DNA from: Candidatus Epilinea brevis
GTDB lineage: Bacteria > Chloroflexota > Anaerolineae > Epilineales > Epilineaceae
Length of the DNA: 64,000 nt
Direction: 5' to 3'
Assembly (NCBI GenBank): GCA_016710785.1
Contig: JADJUE010000009.1
Coordinates: 310,001-374,000 of the forward strand
Every line of letters starts with the position of its first letter. The stretch's first letter is position 1. The translations under genes were made by a program, and so were the position numbers. Under the pieces are notes generated by a model. That model was not told where the DNA came from and searched no databases. It saw only the letters and a list, made by a program, of their open reading frames with translations. This document shows positions 16,581 to 26,128 of the stretch, piece after piece.

Positions 16581-18581
16581 TCAGCGGCGTCCCCAGAAGC
16601 TGTCCGGCGGACAGGGGATCGACACCGCGATAGCCCGGTAGATCTCGCTCAGCACCTCGGCGTCCAGGGCGCGGAAGAAGAACTCCGGTCGGCTGGCGAT
16701 CTTCGCCAGCGCTTCGGCGTCCAGGTCGTCGCCGATGCCGATCGTGAAGACCATGACGCCGGCCGCCTTGGCAACCGCGGCACTCGCCTCGGCATCCGCC
16801 ACTGGTCGCGGGTTGGAGCGGCCGTCCGTCAGCAGGATCATGACCGGCGTGTGGTCCGCCTTCCGCCCTGCGCTCTGCAGTTCAGCCGCGGCGGCATCGA
16901 CGCCGCAGACCAGGCAGGTCTGCTGGGCGAGCACGATGGCGCCCAGCGCCGCGTCGAGCGCCGCGCGATCGCTGGTGAGCGGTTGCGCCAGGCTGGCGGA
17001 CTTGTTGAAGGTGACGATGGCCGCCTGGTCGCCGGCCGCCAGCTGCAGCTCGTCCAGATAGGTGCGGGCCGCCGCCTGAGCCGCGGCCATCTTCGTGCGG
17101 CCGGCCTGCGTGACCTCGTTCATGCTGGTGGAAGCGTCCATGACCAGCACCACGTCCACCCGCTGCTGCTTCGGCCGGCAGGCCTCGTGCAGCATCAGCG
17201 GCAGGTAGGCCAGGTTCGGCTTTGCCGGGAAGATGATGATCGGCAGCCGGCTCGGCCGGCGCGTGGACGTGGCTGTCGGCGTGGGGGTGGCCGTTGCCGT
17301 CGGCGTGGGCACCGGGGTGTCCGTGGCCGTGGGCGTCGGCGTGGGGATGGGCGTGTCCGTCGGCGTGGCGGTAGGGGGGATGCAGAGCCCCGTCACCGTG
17401 ATCGGCTGGGAGGCCATAGGCACAAAGCGCGTCAGCCCGTTGACGTCCTTCAGGTCCATGCCGCCCTCGATCTGGGACACGCCTTCAAGCGGGCCAGGCC
17501 GGACGCTGTAGGTGACCTCCTTCGCCTCCATCTTGCGGTAGGGGTCCCAGTCCCAGCGCAGCACCGCGTGGTCGCCCGTCGTGATCACCGCCGCCGGTTT
17601 AGGGATTCCCGACCCGTCCACGTAGCTGAAGCCAGGCGGCAGATGCTGCGTCAGCGACAACTCCTCGACCAGCTCTTCCGGCCGGCCTTCCTCCACGTCG
17701 CGCAGGTCCTTCATCATCCCGAATCTGAACCGCTTCGTATCCTGAAATCGCGTGATCTTACGCGAACCGTCAGGTTGCAGGTCGGAATACCAGCCGCAGC
17801 CAAGCAAGGTGTCCCACCCTGTGCAGCCGGAAAACAGGCTGCGCGTACGGGCGCGGATGATCGCTTTGGTTCGCGCGATCTTCCCGCTGTAGACGATGAT
17901 CTCCTCGGTGCTGTTCTCGTGCGAGCCGAAGAAGACAATCACCTCCAGGCAGGGCTTCACGCCACCGGCCTCGCGCGCTTCGCTGGTGCGCGGGGCCGAA
18001 TCCAAAAGCTTGATCGCCAACTGCGCCGCTTCCGGATACGGTCCGCCGTCCTGAGCGCCGTCCTGCGCTTGCCGCACCGCCGCCCGAATCAGGTTCATCT
18101 GCGAGGTCATCCTCACGATCGTCTTGGCGCGGGTGGCGTCGTAGTGGATGACACCGGCCTGGACGAGGAAGGGGTGGTTGTAGTTCCGCTCGAACTCCTT
18201 CTGGTACAGCTCGAGCGCCTGCAGCATCTGCTCGACGATCGGCGGCATCCAGAAGGTCATCAGCCCGACCACCCGCTCGGGCTGGACGAATACGATGCTG
18301 ACGCCGCCCAGACAGAAGGGACAACCCGGCTGCAGGCGCACCGTGTTTGTCAGCACGTCGCAGACCCGCAGGGTGTTCGTCGACAGCGTGGAGGAGACCA
18401 CGCCGGTGCATGGGCTGCGCTCGTCGTCCGGCGTCGGACGCCCCGGCGTCGCGCGCGCTCCCTGGGCGGTAACGCCCGCGGGCTGTGAGACCACCGCCGA
18501 CAGGACCGCGGTCGTCACGATGGTGGCCGCGATCAGAATCGCCAGGCCGGACCGGCGAAGGGGACGCGTCGAAGACTCCAT
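16581..18581 (-). CDS. Secreted vWA-domain protein, paralogue 2
   Basis: Exported protein of 666 residues. A signal peptide (about 1-35) leads to a region of about 350 residues with a cysteine motif (PGCPFCLGG) and a segment describing a strand-rich domain with NNPL-like packing. A Thr/Pro linker then precedes the YLPLMLHEAC motif and a C-terminal vWA domain with MIDAS DASTS (about 478) and LLTDGRSN. The tail ISIPCP..FWGRR is shared with the protein at 5889-8009. That protein lies 8 kb away, and the two differ in their N-terminal halves. Start chosen at the second ATG (18581), which has GGAG six bases upstream; an ATG at 18593 is the alternative. Function unknown; likely extracellular binding. 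Confidence 0.82.
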   Translation of the reverse strand: MESSTRPLRRSGLAILIAATIVTTAVLSAVVSQPAGVTAQGARATPGRPTPDDERSPCTGVVSSTLSTNTLRVCDVLTNTVRLQPGCPFCLGGVSIVFVQPERVVGLMTFWMPPIVEQMLQALELYQKEFERNYNHPFLVQAGVIHYDATRAKTIVRMTSQMNLIRAAVRQAQDGAQDGGPYPEAAQLAIKLLDSAPRTSEAREAGGVKPCLEVIVFFGSHENSTEEIIVYSGKIARTKAIIRARTRSLFSGCTGWDTLLGCGWYSDLQPDGSRKITRFQDTKRFRFGMMKDLRDVEEGRPEELVEELSLTQHLPPGFSYVDGSGIPKPAAVITTGDHAVLRWDWDPYRKMEAKEVTYSVRPGPLEGVSQIEGGMDLKDVNGLTRFVPMASQPITVTGLCIPPTATPTDTPIPTPTPTATDTPVPTPTATATPTPTATSTRRPSRLPIIIFPAKPNLAYLPLMLHEACRPKQQRVDVVLVMDASTSMNEVTQAGRTKMAAAQAAARTYLDELQLAAGDQAAIVTFNKSASLAQPLTSDRAALDAALGAIVLAQQTCLVCGVDAAAAELQSAGRKADHTPVMILLTDGRSNPRPVADAEASAAVAKAAGVMVFTIGIGDDLDAEALAKIASRPEFFFRALDAEVLSEIYRAIAVSIPCPPDSFWGRR

Positions 18582-18734
18582 GGCTGGCTCCATTCTCTGT
18601 TGAAGACCAGTATACAGCGGCCGGGAGCTATTTGATAACTGTCCCTCGGCCCCGGTGGCCTGGCGCCTCGCGCGTGATGCGGACCTGGAACCGCACCTCT
18701 GAGACGCGTAAGGGTAGCGGTGGCTTGACCTCGC

Positions 18735-18784
18735 GGCCATTGTAGGACTCGAGACCCGGCACACCCATCGGCTACTCTCAAAGT
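18735..18784 (-). repeat. Dispersed repeat, copy 2
   Basis: On the minus strand it reads tgagagtagccg-N-tgggtgtgccgggtc, matching the copy at 8309-8350. From its ATG (18768) a 46-codon open frame runs to a stop at 18628, just upstream of the vWA gene. It may be chance or a short peptide. Confidence 0.5.
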
Positions 18785-18800
18785 CCTTGGTGGTGCGCTA

Positions 18801-20624
18801 CTAGGCCGGCAGCGCCTCGGCGTCGCCGAACTGCCGCTGGTAAAGCTCCGCGTAGCGCCCGCCCTTGGCCAGCAGCTCCTCATGGCTGCCCGATTCGATC
18901 ATCGTCCCGTTCTCCAGCACCACCACCTTGTCCGCGTGGCGGATGGTGGACAGGCGATGGGCGATGACCAGGCTCGTGCGGCCATGCAGCAGCTTCTCCA
19001 GGCCCGCCTGCAGGATGCGTTCCGTGCGCGTGTCGATGTTGGCCGTGGCCTCGTCCAGAATGAGGATGCGCGGGTCCACCAGGGCCGCCCGCGCCAGGGC
19101 GATCAGCTGCCGCTGGCCGATGGAGAGGCCGCCGCCGCGCTCGCCCAGCTCGGTGTCGTAGCCCTCCGGCAGGGCCATGATGATCGCGTCCGCGCCCACC
19201 GCTTCGGCGGCGGCGCGCACCTCCTCGTCGCTGGCATCCGGACAGCCGTAGCGGATGTTGCCGGCCACCGAGCCGCTGAACAGGAAAGGCTCCTGCGGCA
19301 CCACGCCCATCTGGCGGCGCAGGCTGCGCGCCGTGACCGAGCGCAGGTCGTGGCCATCCACCGTGACCGCGCCCGCCTGCACGTCGTAGAAGCGCTGCAG
19401 CAGGTTGGCCACAGTGGTCTTGCCGGCGCCCGTCTCGCCCACCAGCGCCACTGTCGTACCGGCGGCGATGTCCATGCTCAAGCCCTTGAGCACCGGTCGC
19501 TCGGGATCATAGCCGAAGGACACGTTGTCGAAGCGAACATCGCCCCGGATCTGCCCCAGGGCGACGGCATCGGGCGCATCCTCCAGCTCGATGCGCTCGT
19601 CGAGCAGGTCGAAGACCCGTTCGGCGCCGGCCAGGGCCGCCTGGGCCTGGGTGTAGACCGCCGACAGCTGCTGGATGGGGCGGAAGAAGTTGCCCACCCA
19701 CAGCACGAAGGCGGCGATGGTGCCCACCGACGCCTGGCCCTGCACCACGAGGTAACCGCCCGCGCCCAGGACGATGGCTGTCGCCACCGCGCTCAGCAGC
19801 TCAGCGGCCGGCGAGAAGGCCGAGCTCACCGCCGTGGCGCTGACGTTGGCGTCGCGGTTGGCCGCGTTGGCGCGCGAGAAGCGCTCCAGGTTGCGGTCCG
19901 TGCGCGCGAAGGCCTGCGCCTCACGGATGCCGCCGAGGTCCTCCTGCAGGTTGGAGCTCACCTCGCCGACGGTCTCACGCGCCACCCGGTAACGGTCGCG
20001 CGCCCGGCTGGAGATGAACTGGGTCAAGAGAACCATCGGCGGGATGACCAGACAGGTGAGCAAGGCCAGCCGCCAGTTCGAGACGAACATGACGATGAGG
20101 ATCATCACCAGGCCCAACAAGGCGCCCACGCTCTGCATCGCGCCCTGGGTCAGGAAGTTGCCGATCACGTCGGTATCGTTGACCAGCCGGCTCATCACGT
20201 CGCCCGCTTCATGCTGGTCGAAGAAACGCATCGACAGCCGCTGCACCTTGTCGAAGATCTGCTGGCGCATGATGCCCAGCACCTCCTGGCCCATGGTGCC
20301 GATCAGATACACCTGGACCATGAAGCCCAACAGGCCCAGCACGTAGACGCCCAACAGCATGGCCATGCTCAGGCGCAGGTCGACCAGGCGCGCGCTCAGC
20401 GGTACGGCGGCGGCCGAGACGTCCACCAGTTGGTTGGTCACCCGCTGCAGCACCAAGGGGCCCAAGGCCTGGCCGGCGGTCCCCAGGACGACGAAGACCA
20501 TCGCCAACAGCAGCTGTCCGCGGCGCTCGGTCAGGTAGGCCAGGAGGCGGCGGGCCGTCTGGCGCCGATCCTGGGCCGGGGCCATGTCCGCCAGTTCCGC
20601 CAGGCGCTGGAATCCACCGTGCAT
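18801..20624 (-). CDS. ABC exporter subunit, catalytically complete Walker B
   Basis: Membrane exporter half-transporter of 607 residues: a six-helix type 1 exporter domain (about 30-330) followed by an ATPase domain. Walker A GETGAGKTT, a signature of LSIGQRQ instead of LSGGQ, and Walker B ILILDEAT with the catalytic Glu intact. It lies three bases from the next subunit gene and forms an operon with it. The altered signature here would pair with the altered Walker B of the partner, so the two products form a heterodimer with one active and one degenerate ATP site, as known for TM287/288 and BmrCD. The substrate is unknown; such pairs often move drugs or lipids. Confidence 0.93.
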   Translation of the reverse strand: MHGGFQRLAELADMAPAQDRRQTARRLLAYLTERRGQLLLAMVFVVLGTAGQALGPLVLQRVTNQLVDVSAAAVPLSARLVDLRLSMAMLLGVYVLGLLGFMVQVYLIGTMGQEVLGIMRQQIFDKVQRLSMRFFDQHEAGDVMSRLVNDTDVIGNFLTQGAMQSVGALLGLVMILIVMFVSNWRLALLTCLVIPPMVLLTQFISSRARDRYRVARETVGEVSSNLQEDLGGIREAQAFARTDRNLERFSRANAANRDANVSATAVSSAFSPAAELLSAVATAIVLGAGGYLVVQGQASVGTIAAFVLWVGNFFRPIQQLSAVYTQAQAALAGAERVFDLLDERIELEDAPDAVALGQIRGDVRFDNVSFGYDPERPVLKGLSMDIAAGTTVALVGETGAGKTTVANLLQRFYDVQAGAVTVDGHDLRSVTARSLRRQMGVVPQEPFLFSGSVAGNIRYGCPDASDEEVRAAAEAVGADAIIMALPEGYDTELGERGGGLSIGQRQLIALARAALVDPRILILDEATANIDTRTERILQAGLEKLLHGRTSLVIAHRLSTIRHADKVVVLENGTMIESGSHEELLAKGGRYAELYQRQFGDAEALPA

Positions 20625-20627
20625 GGT

Positions 20628-22468
20628 TCAGGCCCCTCCCGCGGCCGCTGGGTCTGGGCTAGGGTTCGGGACTCGGTTCGGATTTGGGACTGGGTTCACA
20701 TCCGGGTCCAGGTCTGGCGCCGCTGCCGCCGCGGCCTCGTCGTCACCCATCAGCTGCGAGGTGACGATGTCGCAGTAGATGGCGCTGCTGGCCAGCAGCT
20801 CCTCGTGGCGCCCGTTGGCCACCACCCGGCCTTCGTCGAGCACGACGATGCGGCTGGCGCGCCGCGCCGTGGACAGGCGCTGGGCGATGACGAAGGCCGT
20901 GCGGCCCACCAGCAGCTTCTTAAGCGCGGCCTGGATGCGCTGCTCGGTGGCGGTGTCCACCGCCGAGGTGGAGTCGTCGAAGATGAGGATGCGCGGGTCC
21001 ACCAGGAGCGCGCGGGCGATGGCGATGCGCTGCCGCTGGCCACCGGAGAGGCCGCTGCCGCGCTCGCCCACCAGGCTCTGGTAACCCTCCGGCAGGCTGC
21101 TGATGAAGTCATGCGCCTGCGCGGCGATGGCCGCGGCCTCCACTTCAGCGTCACTGGCATCGGGCCGGCCGTAGGCGATGTTGTCGCGGATGCTCCCCGA
21201 GAAGAGCACCGGATCCTGGTGCACCAGCCCGATGCCGCGCCGCAGGCTGTCCAGGGTGAGGTCGCGCACGTCATGACCGTCGATGGTCACCCGCCCCTGA
21301 CCCACATCATAGAAGCGGGGGATGAGGTTGATGACCGTGCTCTTGCCCGAGCCCGTGCGGCCCAGGATGGCCACCGTCTCGCCCGGCTCGGCGGCAAAGG
21401 TCACGCCCTGAAGCACCGGCTTGTCCATCCCCGGATAGCGAAAATGCACGTCCTCGAAGGCGACGCGGCCGCGCACCGCCCCCAGCTCGAGCGCCCCGGG
21501 CCGGTCATGCACCTCGATCTCGGCGTCCATCACCTCGAAGAGACGGCCGGCCGACGCGCCGGCGCGCGAGAGCCCCGCCGCCAGACCGCCGAGGATGAAG
21601 ATCGGCATGAGGAGCAGGCTCAGGTACAGGTTGAAGGCGATGATCTCGCCGACGGTCATCTGTCCGGTGATGACCTTGGCCCCCCCCAACCAGAACACCA
21701 ACAAGGTGCCGAGGTTGGAGAAGAAGAAGATCAGCGGAAAGCTGGTGGAGAAGACCTTGATCAGCCCCTGCCATTCGGCCACCAAGGCGCGGTTGGCGGT
21801 GGTGAAGCGCTGCGATTCCAGGGGCTCGGCGGCGAAGGCGTGTACCACTTTGGCCCCGGCCAGGTTCTCCTGCAGCACGGTGTTGAGCGCCCCCAGCTTG
21901 CGCTGGATCTCGCCGAAGCGCGGTCGCACGCGGACGATGAAGGTGCCCAGCACCGCGAAGATGAAGGGCACGACCGCCAGGGCCGCCAGGGCCAGCTGCC
22001 AGTTCATGCGCAACAGGATGATGGCGCTGCCGATCAGCAGGGTCAGGGCCGACGCCAGTTGCAGCAGGCCCACGCCCACGAACTGCCGTACCTGCTCGAC
22101 GTCGGAGGTCACGCGGGTCATCAGCTTGCCCGTCTGCGCCTGGTCGTGATAGCTGAACGACAGATGCTGCAGCTTGTCGTAGATGGTGTTGCGCAGGTCA
22201 AAGGCCACGCCTTGGCTGGCCACCTCTGACCAGTAGCCTTGCAGAAAGCCGAAGATCGCGCGCCCGGCGGCCACGCCCACCAGCAGGGCGCAGCTCTGCC
22301 AGACCACGGTCAGGTCAAGCTGCTTGACGCCGTCGTCCACCCCCAGGCCAGAATCCGTGGACCGATGAGGCTGGCGAGGCTGCTGATGACCAGGCTGATG
22401 AAGGCCCCCAAGGCGGTCAAGCGGTAAGGCCAGAGGTAGCGCATGGCACGGCGAAGGGCGGGAGGCAA
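20628..22468 (-). CDS. ABC exporter subunit with degenerate Walker B; single-base frameshift
   Basis: Partner half-transporter of about 613 residues once a frameshift is corrected. It has a six-helix exporter domain and then Walker A GRTGSGKST, signature LSGGQRQ and Walker B ILIFDDS, where the catalytic Glu is Asp. The true N-terminus (TTG at 22468, then PPALRRAMRYLWPYR) is in one frame. At 22340-22344 a run of five Gs (read on the minus strand) sits where six would keep the frame (AWGVDDGVKQ). So there is a one-base deletion, either a sequencing error or a real inactivation. The TTG has GGAG eight bases upstream. Without correction, the continuous frame starts with unrelated residues at 22520. 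Confidence 0.85.
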
Positions 22469-22621
22469 GGTGGTCGCTCCAAAATGCGCGGACGGGCCGG
22501 CGAGCCGCGCCGGATGGCAAGAAGGGGATTATAGGCCAGGGACCGCGTGCGCAGCCGGTCGGCCGATTGCAGAGTCAACCATGTGCTCCGCACTAGGCCT
22601 GATTGGACTGATCGGAGTCGC

Positions 22622-22690
22622 GTCGCGCCGCCCCGACCGCCCGGGGGCAAAGCAGCCCCGGGCTCTACCATTGGAATGTCCCTTCGGGAC
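22622..22690 (-). repeat. REP-like repeat, inverted copy
   Basis: Left arm of an imperfect inverted repeat whose right arm is 22752-22820, with 61 bases between. The shared sequence includes gcccgggggcaaagcagccc and gtcccttcgggac. Confidence 0.65.
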
Positions 22691-22751
22691 GGTACGGCGG
22701 GCCGCCGCCATGGGCACTGATCACCGTCCTCGCACGGCCCACAATGGGCTG

Positions 22752-22873
22752 GTCCCGAAGGGACATCCCGATGGACGAGCCCGGGGCTGCTTTGCCCCCG
22801 GGCGATCGGGGCGGCGCGATCTGGTCGATTCCAAGCCGCCACAATCCAGGCCATAAGGGTTGCCAACAGTCGC
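22752..22873 (+). repeat. REP-like repeat, copy B
   Basis: Right arm of the inverted pair; from 22757 the same sequence family is repeated at 496-611. Self-complementary parts (gtcccgaagggac and cccgggg..ccccggg) can fold. Confidence 0.65.
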
Positions 22874-23002
22874 CTTCAGTCGCCGGGGCGGTCCTGGGCC
22901 GCGCGATGCGACTCCGATCAACGTGATGTCCCTGTTCGTCGCGGTCATGAACGACTCTGCTACGGCCCCGCAGCCGGTCGGCCGATTCATGGCGCTTGGG
23001 TT

Positions 23003-25138
23003 ATGATCACTCCGATGAAGACTGCAAAGCGTCATCTCGCCGCGGTGGCCATCCTGGCCGCCTATGCCGCCCTGGCCCTCAGCCATCTGGGCGGCCTGCG
23101 TTGGGATTCCGACGAAGGCATCAACTGGGCCAAAGGGCGCCTGGTGGGCGACGCCTGGCTGGGCCGCGGCGGCGCGCGCCTGTACCACGAGATCTGGTCC
23201 GACCAGCCGCCGCTCTACGCCCTGGCGACCGCCCTGCCCCTGGCGACCGGGCGCGGTCTGGCTCCGGCGCGGGCGGTGACGGTGGGCTTCGCCCTGCTGG
23301 GTCTATGGGGTGTCGGGCTGGCGGCACGGCAGCTGGCCCTGGCCACAGGAGCCAGGGACGACGTGGCCACCGCCGCGGGTCCCGCCGCCATGCTCCTCCT
23401 GGCCATCGCGCCCAACTTCTGGTGGGCCAGCCGCGCGGCGATGATCGGCCTTCCGGCCTTCAGCTGCGGCGCCCTGGCCATGGGCCTGGCCCTGTCCTAC
23501 GCGCGGACCGGGCGGCGGCGGGATCTCGCCTTGGCTGCCGCCGCCCTGGGCGCCAGCCTGCTGCTCAAGCTGCAGATGGCCTACCTGGGCCCGCTGCTGG
23601 CCCTGCTGGTATTGGCCAGGAGCCGCCTCGACCGGCGGTCCCGCAGCGCGCCCGGCGAGCCCCACGGTCGACGGACGGTTGCCGACCTGGCCCTGCTCAC
23701 GGTCCTGGGGCTGGGACCGCTCGGCCTCGCCGCCCTGCGCTATGGCCCGGCACCCTTCTGGGACCAGGTCTTCGGCAGCTACCTGCGCACCCGCGAGCAT
23801 TACGCCGTGGACTGGGGGGCCAACCTCGCGGTGCTGGGCACCTGGCTCTGGGCGGACAACCGCGGCCTGGCGTTGCTGGCGGCGCTGGGCCTGGCCAGGC
23901 TGTGGTTCCGCCGGCCGGTTGTCGTCGTCGCGGCCGCGACCGCATTGGTCGAGCGGGCCGCGGACGCCGAGTCCCGTCCGACCCCGAACCGGATCACGGC
24001 CGGCCCCGGTCGGCTGCTCGCCCTGTCCTACAGCGCCTGGCTGGCGCTCAGCATCCTCACCCCCTTGCAGCATGCTCCGCTGTGGATCAAGGACCACTTC
24101 GAGCCCTTGCTGCTGGCTCTGGCGCCGGGGGCGGGCCTGGCCGCGGCCCATGGGGCGACAACAGGCCTGGCAGTTATGCGCCGACGCCCGGCTGCCGATC
24201 GGCTCACCGGGTGGTGGGCCATCGCCACCGTGTTCGGACTGCTGCTCTACCTGGGCACGCTCCCGCGGCTCTTGGGCATCGACCAGGCCCTGACATCCGC
24301 CCGCTCCTACGACAACGACGGCGCGATCACGGCGCCGGGCGACGACGAATGGCGTTCGTTGCAGCGCAAGGAGGACACGATCCGCGCCGCGGCCTTGTGG
24401 CTGCAGGCCCATGCCGGGCCGAAGGACTACGTGGCCACCGACCACCAGCTGGTGGCCGCCTGGGCAGACCGTCGGGTTGCCCCACCGCTGGCGGCCTTCT
24501 CCAGCCGGGCGGTGGGCATCGGCGCCTTCGACGACGCGACGCTCGTCGGCGCCGTCGAGCGCTACCGCGTGCCCGCCATCCTCCTCTGGGATGCGGAGAT
24601 CGCCGCCTTCCCGCGGTTTCGGGCCTGGATCGCCGACCGCTGCGGCCCGCCGCAGATCGACCTGGGCAGCGACCGCTTCGGCTACCTCTGCGGTCAGTCC
24701 ACGCTCGGCGGCGCGGAAAGCCGCAGCGCACCCGTCGCCCGCTTCCGCACCGCAGACCTGCTGGGCCATGCCCAGGACTGGCACGAAGGCCGCCTGGAAC
24801 TGCGCCTCTTCTGGCAGGCGCGTGCCGCCAGCGACCGTCCGCTCAGCGTGTCGGTGCATGTCATGGATGCCCAGGGCCAGAAGGTGGCCCAGCATGACGG
24901 CACGCCCGCCGAAGGCGGCCGGCCCACCGACGAATGGACGGCAGGACAACTGGTGATCGACCTTCATGAGATCGCGTTGCCGCCCGAGGCGGTCGGTCCG
25001 TTCACCGCCGAGGTCGGCCTCTACGAACCGCTTTCCGGAGCGCGCGAGACACGCTTCGACCTGCTGACCGCAGCGCCACTGCATGGAACCGACGGCAACC
25101 CGGATTCCGCAGTCAGGCTGGACTTAGGCCAGCCATGA
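23003..25138 (+). CDS. GT-C-fold membrane glycosyltransferase
   Basis: Integral membrane protein of 711 residues with about ten hydrophobic segments and the GT-C (ArnT/PMT-like) layout. An early DxDE-type acidic site (Asp35, Asp37, Glu38 in WDSDEGI) in the first external loop is followed by the conserved segment YHEIWSDQPPLYAL, then many helices and a soluble C-terminal half of about 250 residues. Such enzymes transfer sugar from a polyprenyl-phosphate carrier to lipid or protein on the outer face. The start could be ATG 23003 or ATG 23015; a TATGAT box lies seven bases before 23015, which would suit a leaderless message. The next gene overlaps by four bases. Confidence 0.82.
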   Translation: MITPMKTAKRHLAAVAILAAYAALALSHLGGLRWDSDEGINWAKGRLVGDAWLGRGGARLYHEIWSDQPPLYALATALPLATGRGLAPARAVTVGFALLGLWGVGLAARQLALATGARDDVATAAGPAAMLLLAIAPNFWWASRAAMIGLPAFSCGALAMGLALSYARTGRRRDLALAAAALGASLLLKLQMAYLGPLLALLVLARSRLDRRSRSAPGEPHGRRTVADLALLTVLGLGPLGLAALRYGPAPFWDQVFGSYLRTREHYAVDWGANLAVLGTWLWADNRGLALLAALGLARLWFRRPVVVVAAATALVERAADAESRPTPNRITAGPGRLLALSYSAWLALSILTPLQHAPLWIKDHFEPLLLALAPGAGLAAAHGATTGLAVMRRRPAADRLTGWWAIATVFGLLLYLGTLPRLLGIDQALTSARSYDNDGAITAPGDDEWRSLQRKEDTIRAAALWLQAHAGPKDYVATDHQLVAAWADRRVAPPLAAFSSRAVGIGAFDDATLVGAVERYRVPAILLWDAEIAAFPRFRAWIADRCGPPQIDLGSDRFGYLCGQSTLGGAESRSAPVARFRTADLLGHAQDWHEGRLELRLFWQARAASDRPLSVSVHVMDAQGQKVAQHDGTPAEGGRPTDEWTAGQLVIDLHEIALPPEAVGPFTAEVGLYEPLSGARETRFDLLTAAPLHGTDGNPDSAVRLDLGQP

Positions 25139-25995
25139 ACGCGCAAGGCTCACGTGCTCCCTCCGCGCAGGAGTCCCTGTCCCCACCCGTGGAGTCCACC
25201 ACCGCCATGACCTCAAAGCGATCACCCGTCGGCGACGCCGTGAACGTCGATGCGCATCAAGCAGCGCCGCCCGCGTCCATTCGCGCCGTGCTCTTCGATC
25301 TGGATGGCACCCTGTACCCCAAGCTCGGCCTCCGGGCCTGCATGGCCGCTGAGCTGGCGCTGCTGCCGCTGACCGGCAGGTCGGTGGCGGGCGCGCGCGA
25401 GGTCTGGCGTCAGCTGCGTGGATTCCGGCGGATCCGCGAAGGGCTACGAGCGCTGGAGGACGGGGAGCCGGATCTGGCCCGGCACCAATACGCGGAGGCC
25501 GGCCGACGGCTGGCCGTCGACCCGCAAGCGCTGGAGCGCCTGATCGAGGTCTGGATCCACCAGCGACCGCTCAAGTACATGCGCCTGGTTCGCCGTCCCG
25601 GACTGGCGGCCTTGCTCGAGCGGCTCCGCGAGAGAGGCCTGCGACTCGGCGTCTTCTCCGACTATCCGGCCCGCGGCAAGCTGGCCGCCATGGGCATCCT
25701 CGCGGAGATCGACCTGGTACTGGATGCCGAAGATCCTGCGGTGAGTGCCCTGAAGCCACATCCCAAGGGTCTCCTGGAGGCGGCTCGTCGGTGGGGGCTC
25801 TCGCCGCACGAAGTCCTCTACGTCGGGGACCGGCCCGACATCGATGGCCGCGCCGCCGAACGGGCCGGCATGCCATGTACGATCATCGGCGGTCGCCTTC
25901 CGCACACCGGCGAACACTGGCGCGCCGTCCGCAACCTGGGTCAGATCGAAGCATGGATGGGCCTGGTGTCGCCGGATCCAGTGGGCCAGGCCTAG
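25135..25995 (+). CDS. HAD-superfamily hydrolase
   Basis: Cytosolic phosphatase-like enzyme of 286 residues. The nucleophile Asp55 and acid/base Asp57 lie in LFDLDGTLY. A helical cap follows, then KPHPKGLLEAARR with the conserved Lys, and VGDRPDIDG with the second pair of acidic residues. The likely reaction is removal of phosphate from a small metabolite. Its start overlaps the end of the glycosyltransferase gene (ATGA), so the two are translationally coupled. The first 45 residues are not part of the fold, so an internal start (ATG at 25207) is possible. The coupling suggests a role with a lipid-linked sugar or carrier, which is inference. Confidence 0.85.
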   Translation: MNAQGSRAPSAQESLSPPVESTTAMTSKRSPVGDAVNVDAHQAAPPASIRAVLFDLDGTLYPKLGLRACMAAELALLPLTGRSVAGAREVWRQLRGFRRIREGLRALEDGEPDLARHQYAEAGRRLAVDPQALERLIEVWIHQRPLKYMRLVRRPGLAALLERLRERGLRLGVFSDYPARGKLAAMGILAEIDLVLDAEDPAVSALKPHPKGLLEAARRWGLSPHEVLYVGDRPDIDGRAAERAGMPCTIIGGRLPHTGEHWRAVRNLGQIEAWMGLVSPDPVGQA

Positions 25996-26034
25996 GCAGA
26001 TCGAGCGCGATCGACAGGGTAACGGAACAAGAAA

Positions 26035-26068
26035 AGAGGACGGCGCGCGGGCAGGCGCGCCGTCCTCT
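26035..26068 (-). terminator. Rho-independent terminator of the cysteine-repeat gene
   Basis: Perfect 14-base arms (agaggacggcgcgc / gcgcgccgtcctct) with a short loop, followed on the minus strand by TTTCTTGTT. It lies about 60 bases after the stop of the gene at 26129. The T-run is on the minus strand only, so it serves that gene rather than the HAD gene. Confidence 0.85.
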
Positions 26069-26128
26069 CATGAACCGCCCCGATCATCCGTCCTCGAGGA
26101 CCGGTCCTCGAGGATCAGGCGCCGATAG

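Larger units (their letters stand above)
22469..23002. other. Intergenic stretch with REP-like inverted repeat
   Basis: No convincing gene. The middle is filled by two inverted arms of a REP-like repeat (22622-22690 and 22752-22820). The rest is plain intergenic sequence ahead of the glycosyltransferase gene. Confidence 0.6.

Noticed and set aside
18882..22229. 1115-codon open frame opposite the two ABC transporter genes
   Set aside because: It is the antisense of two clear transporter genes. High GC keeps such frames open, and its composition is rich in His/Gln/Arg with no domain.
22996..24897. 633-codon frame overlapping the glycosyltransferase gene
   Set aside because: It is Arg/Gly/Pro-rich in the wrong frame, whereas the 711-residue frame gives membrane helices and a known motif.
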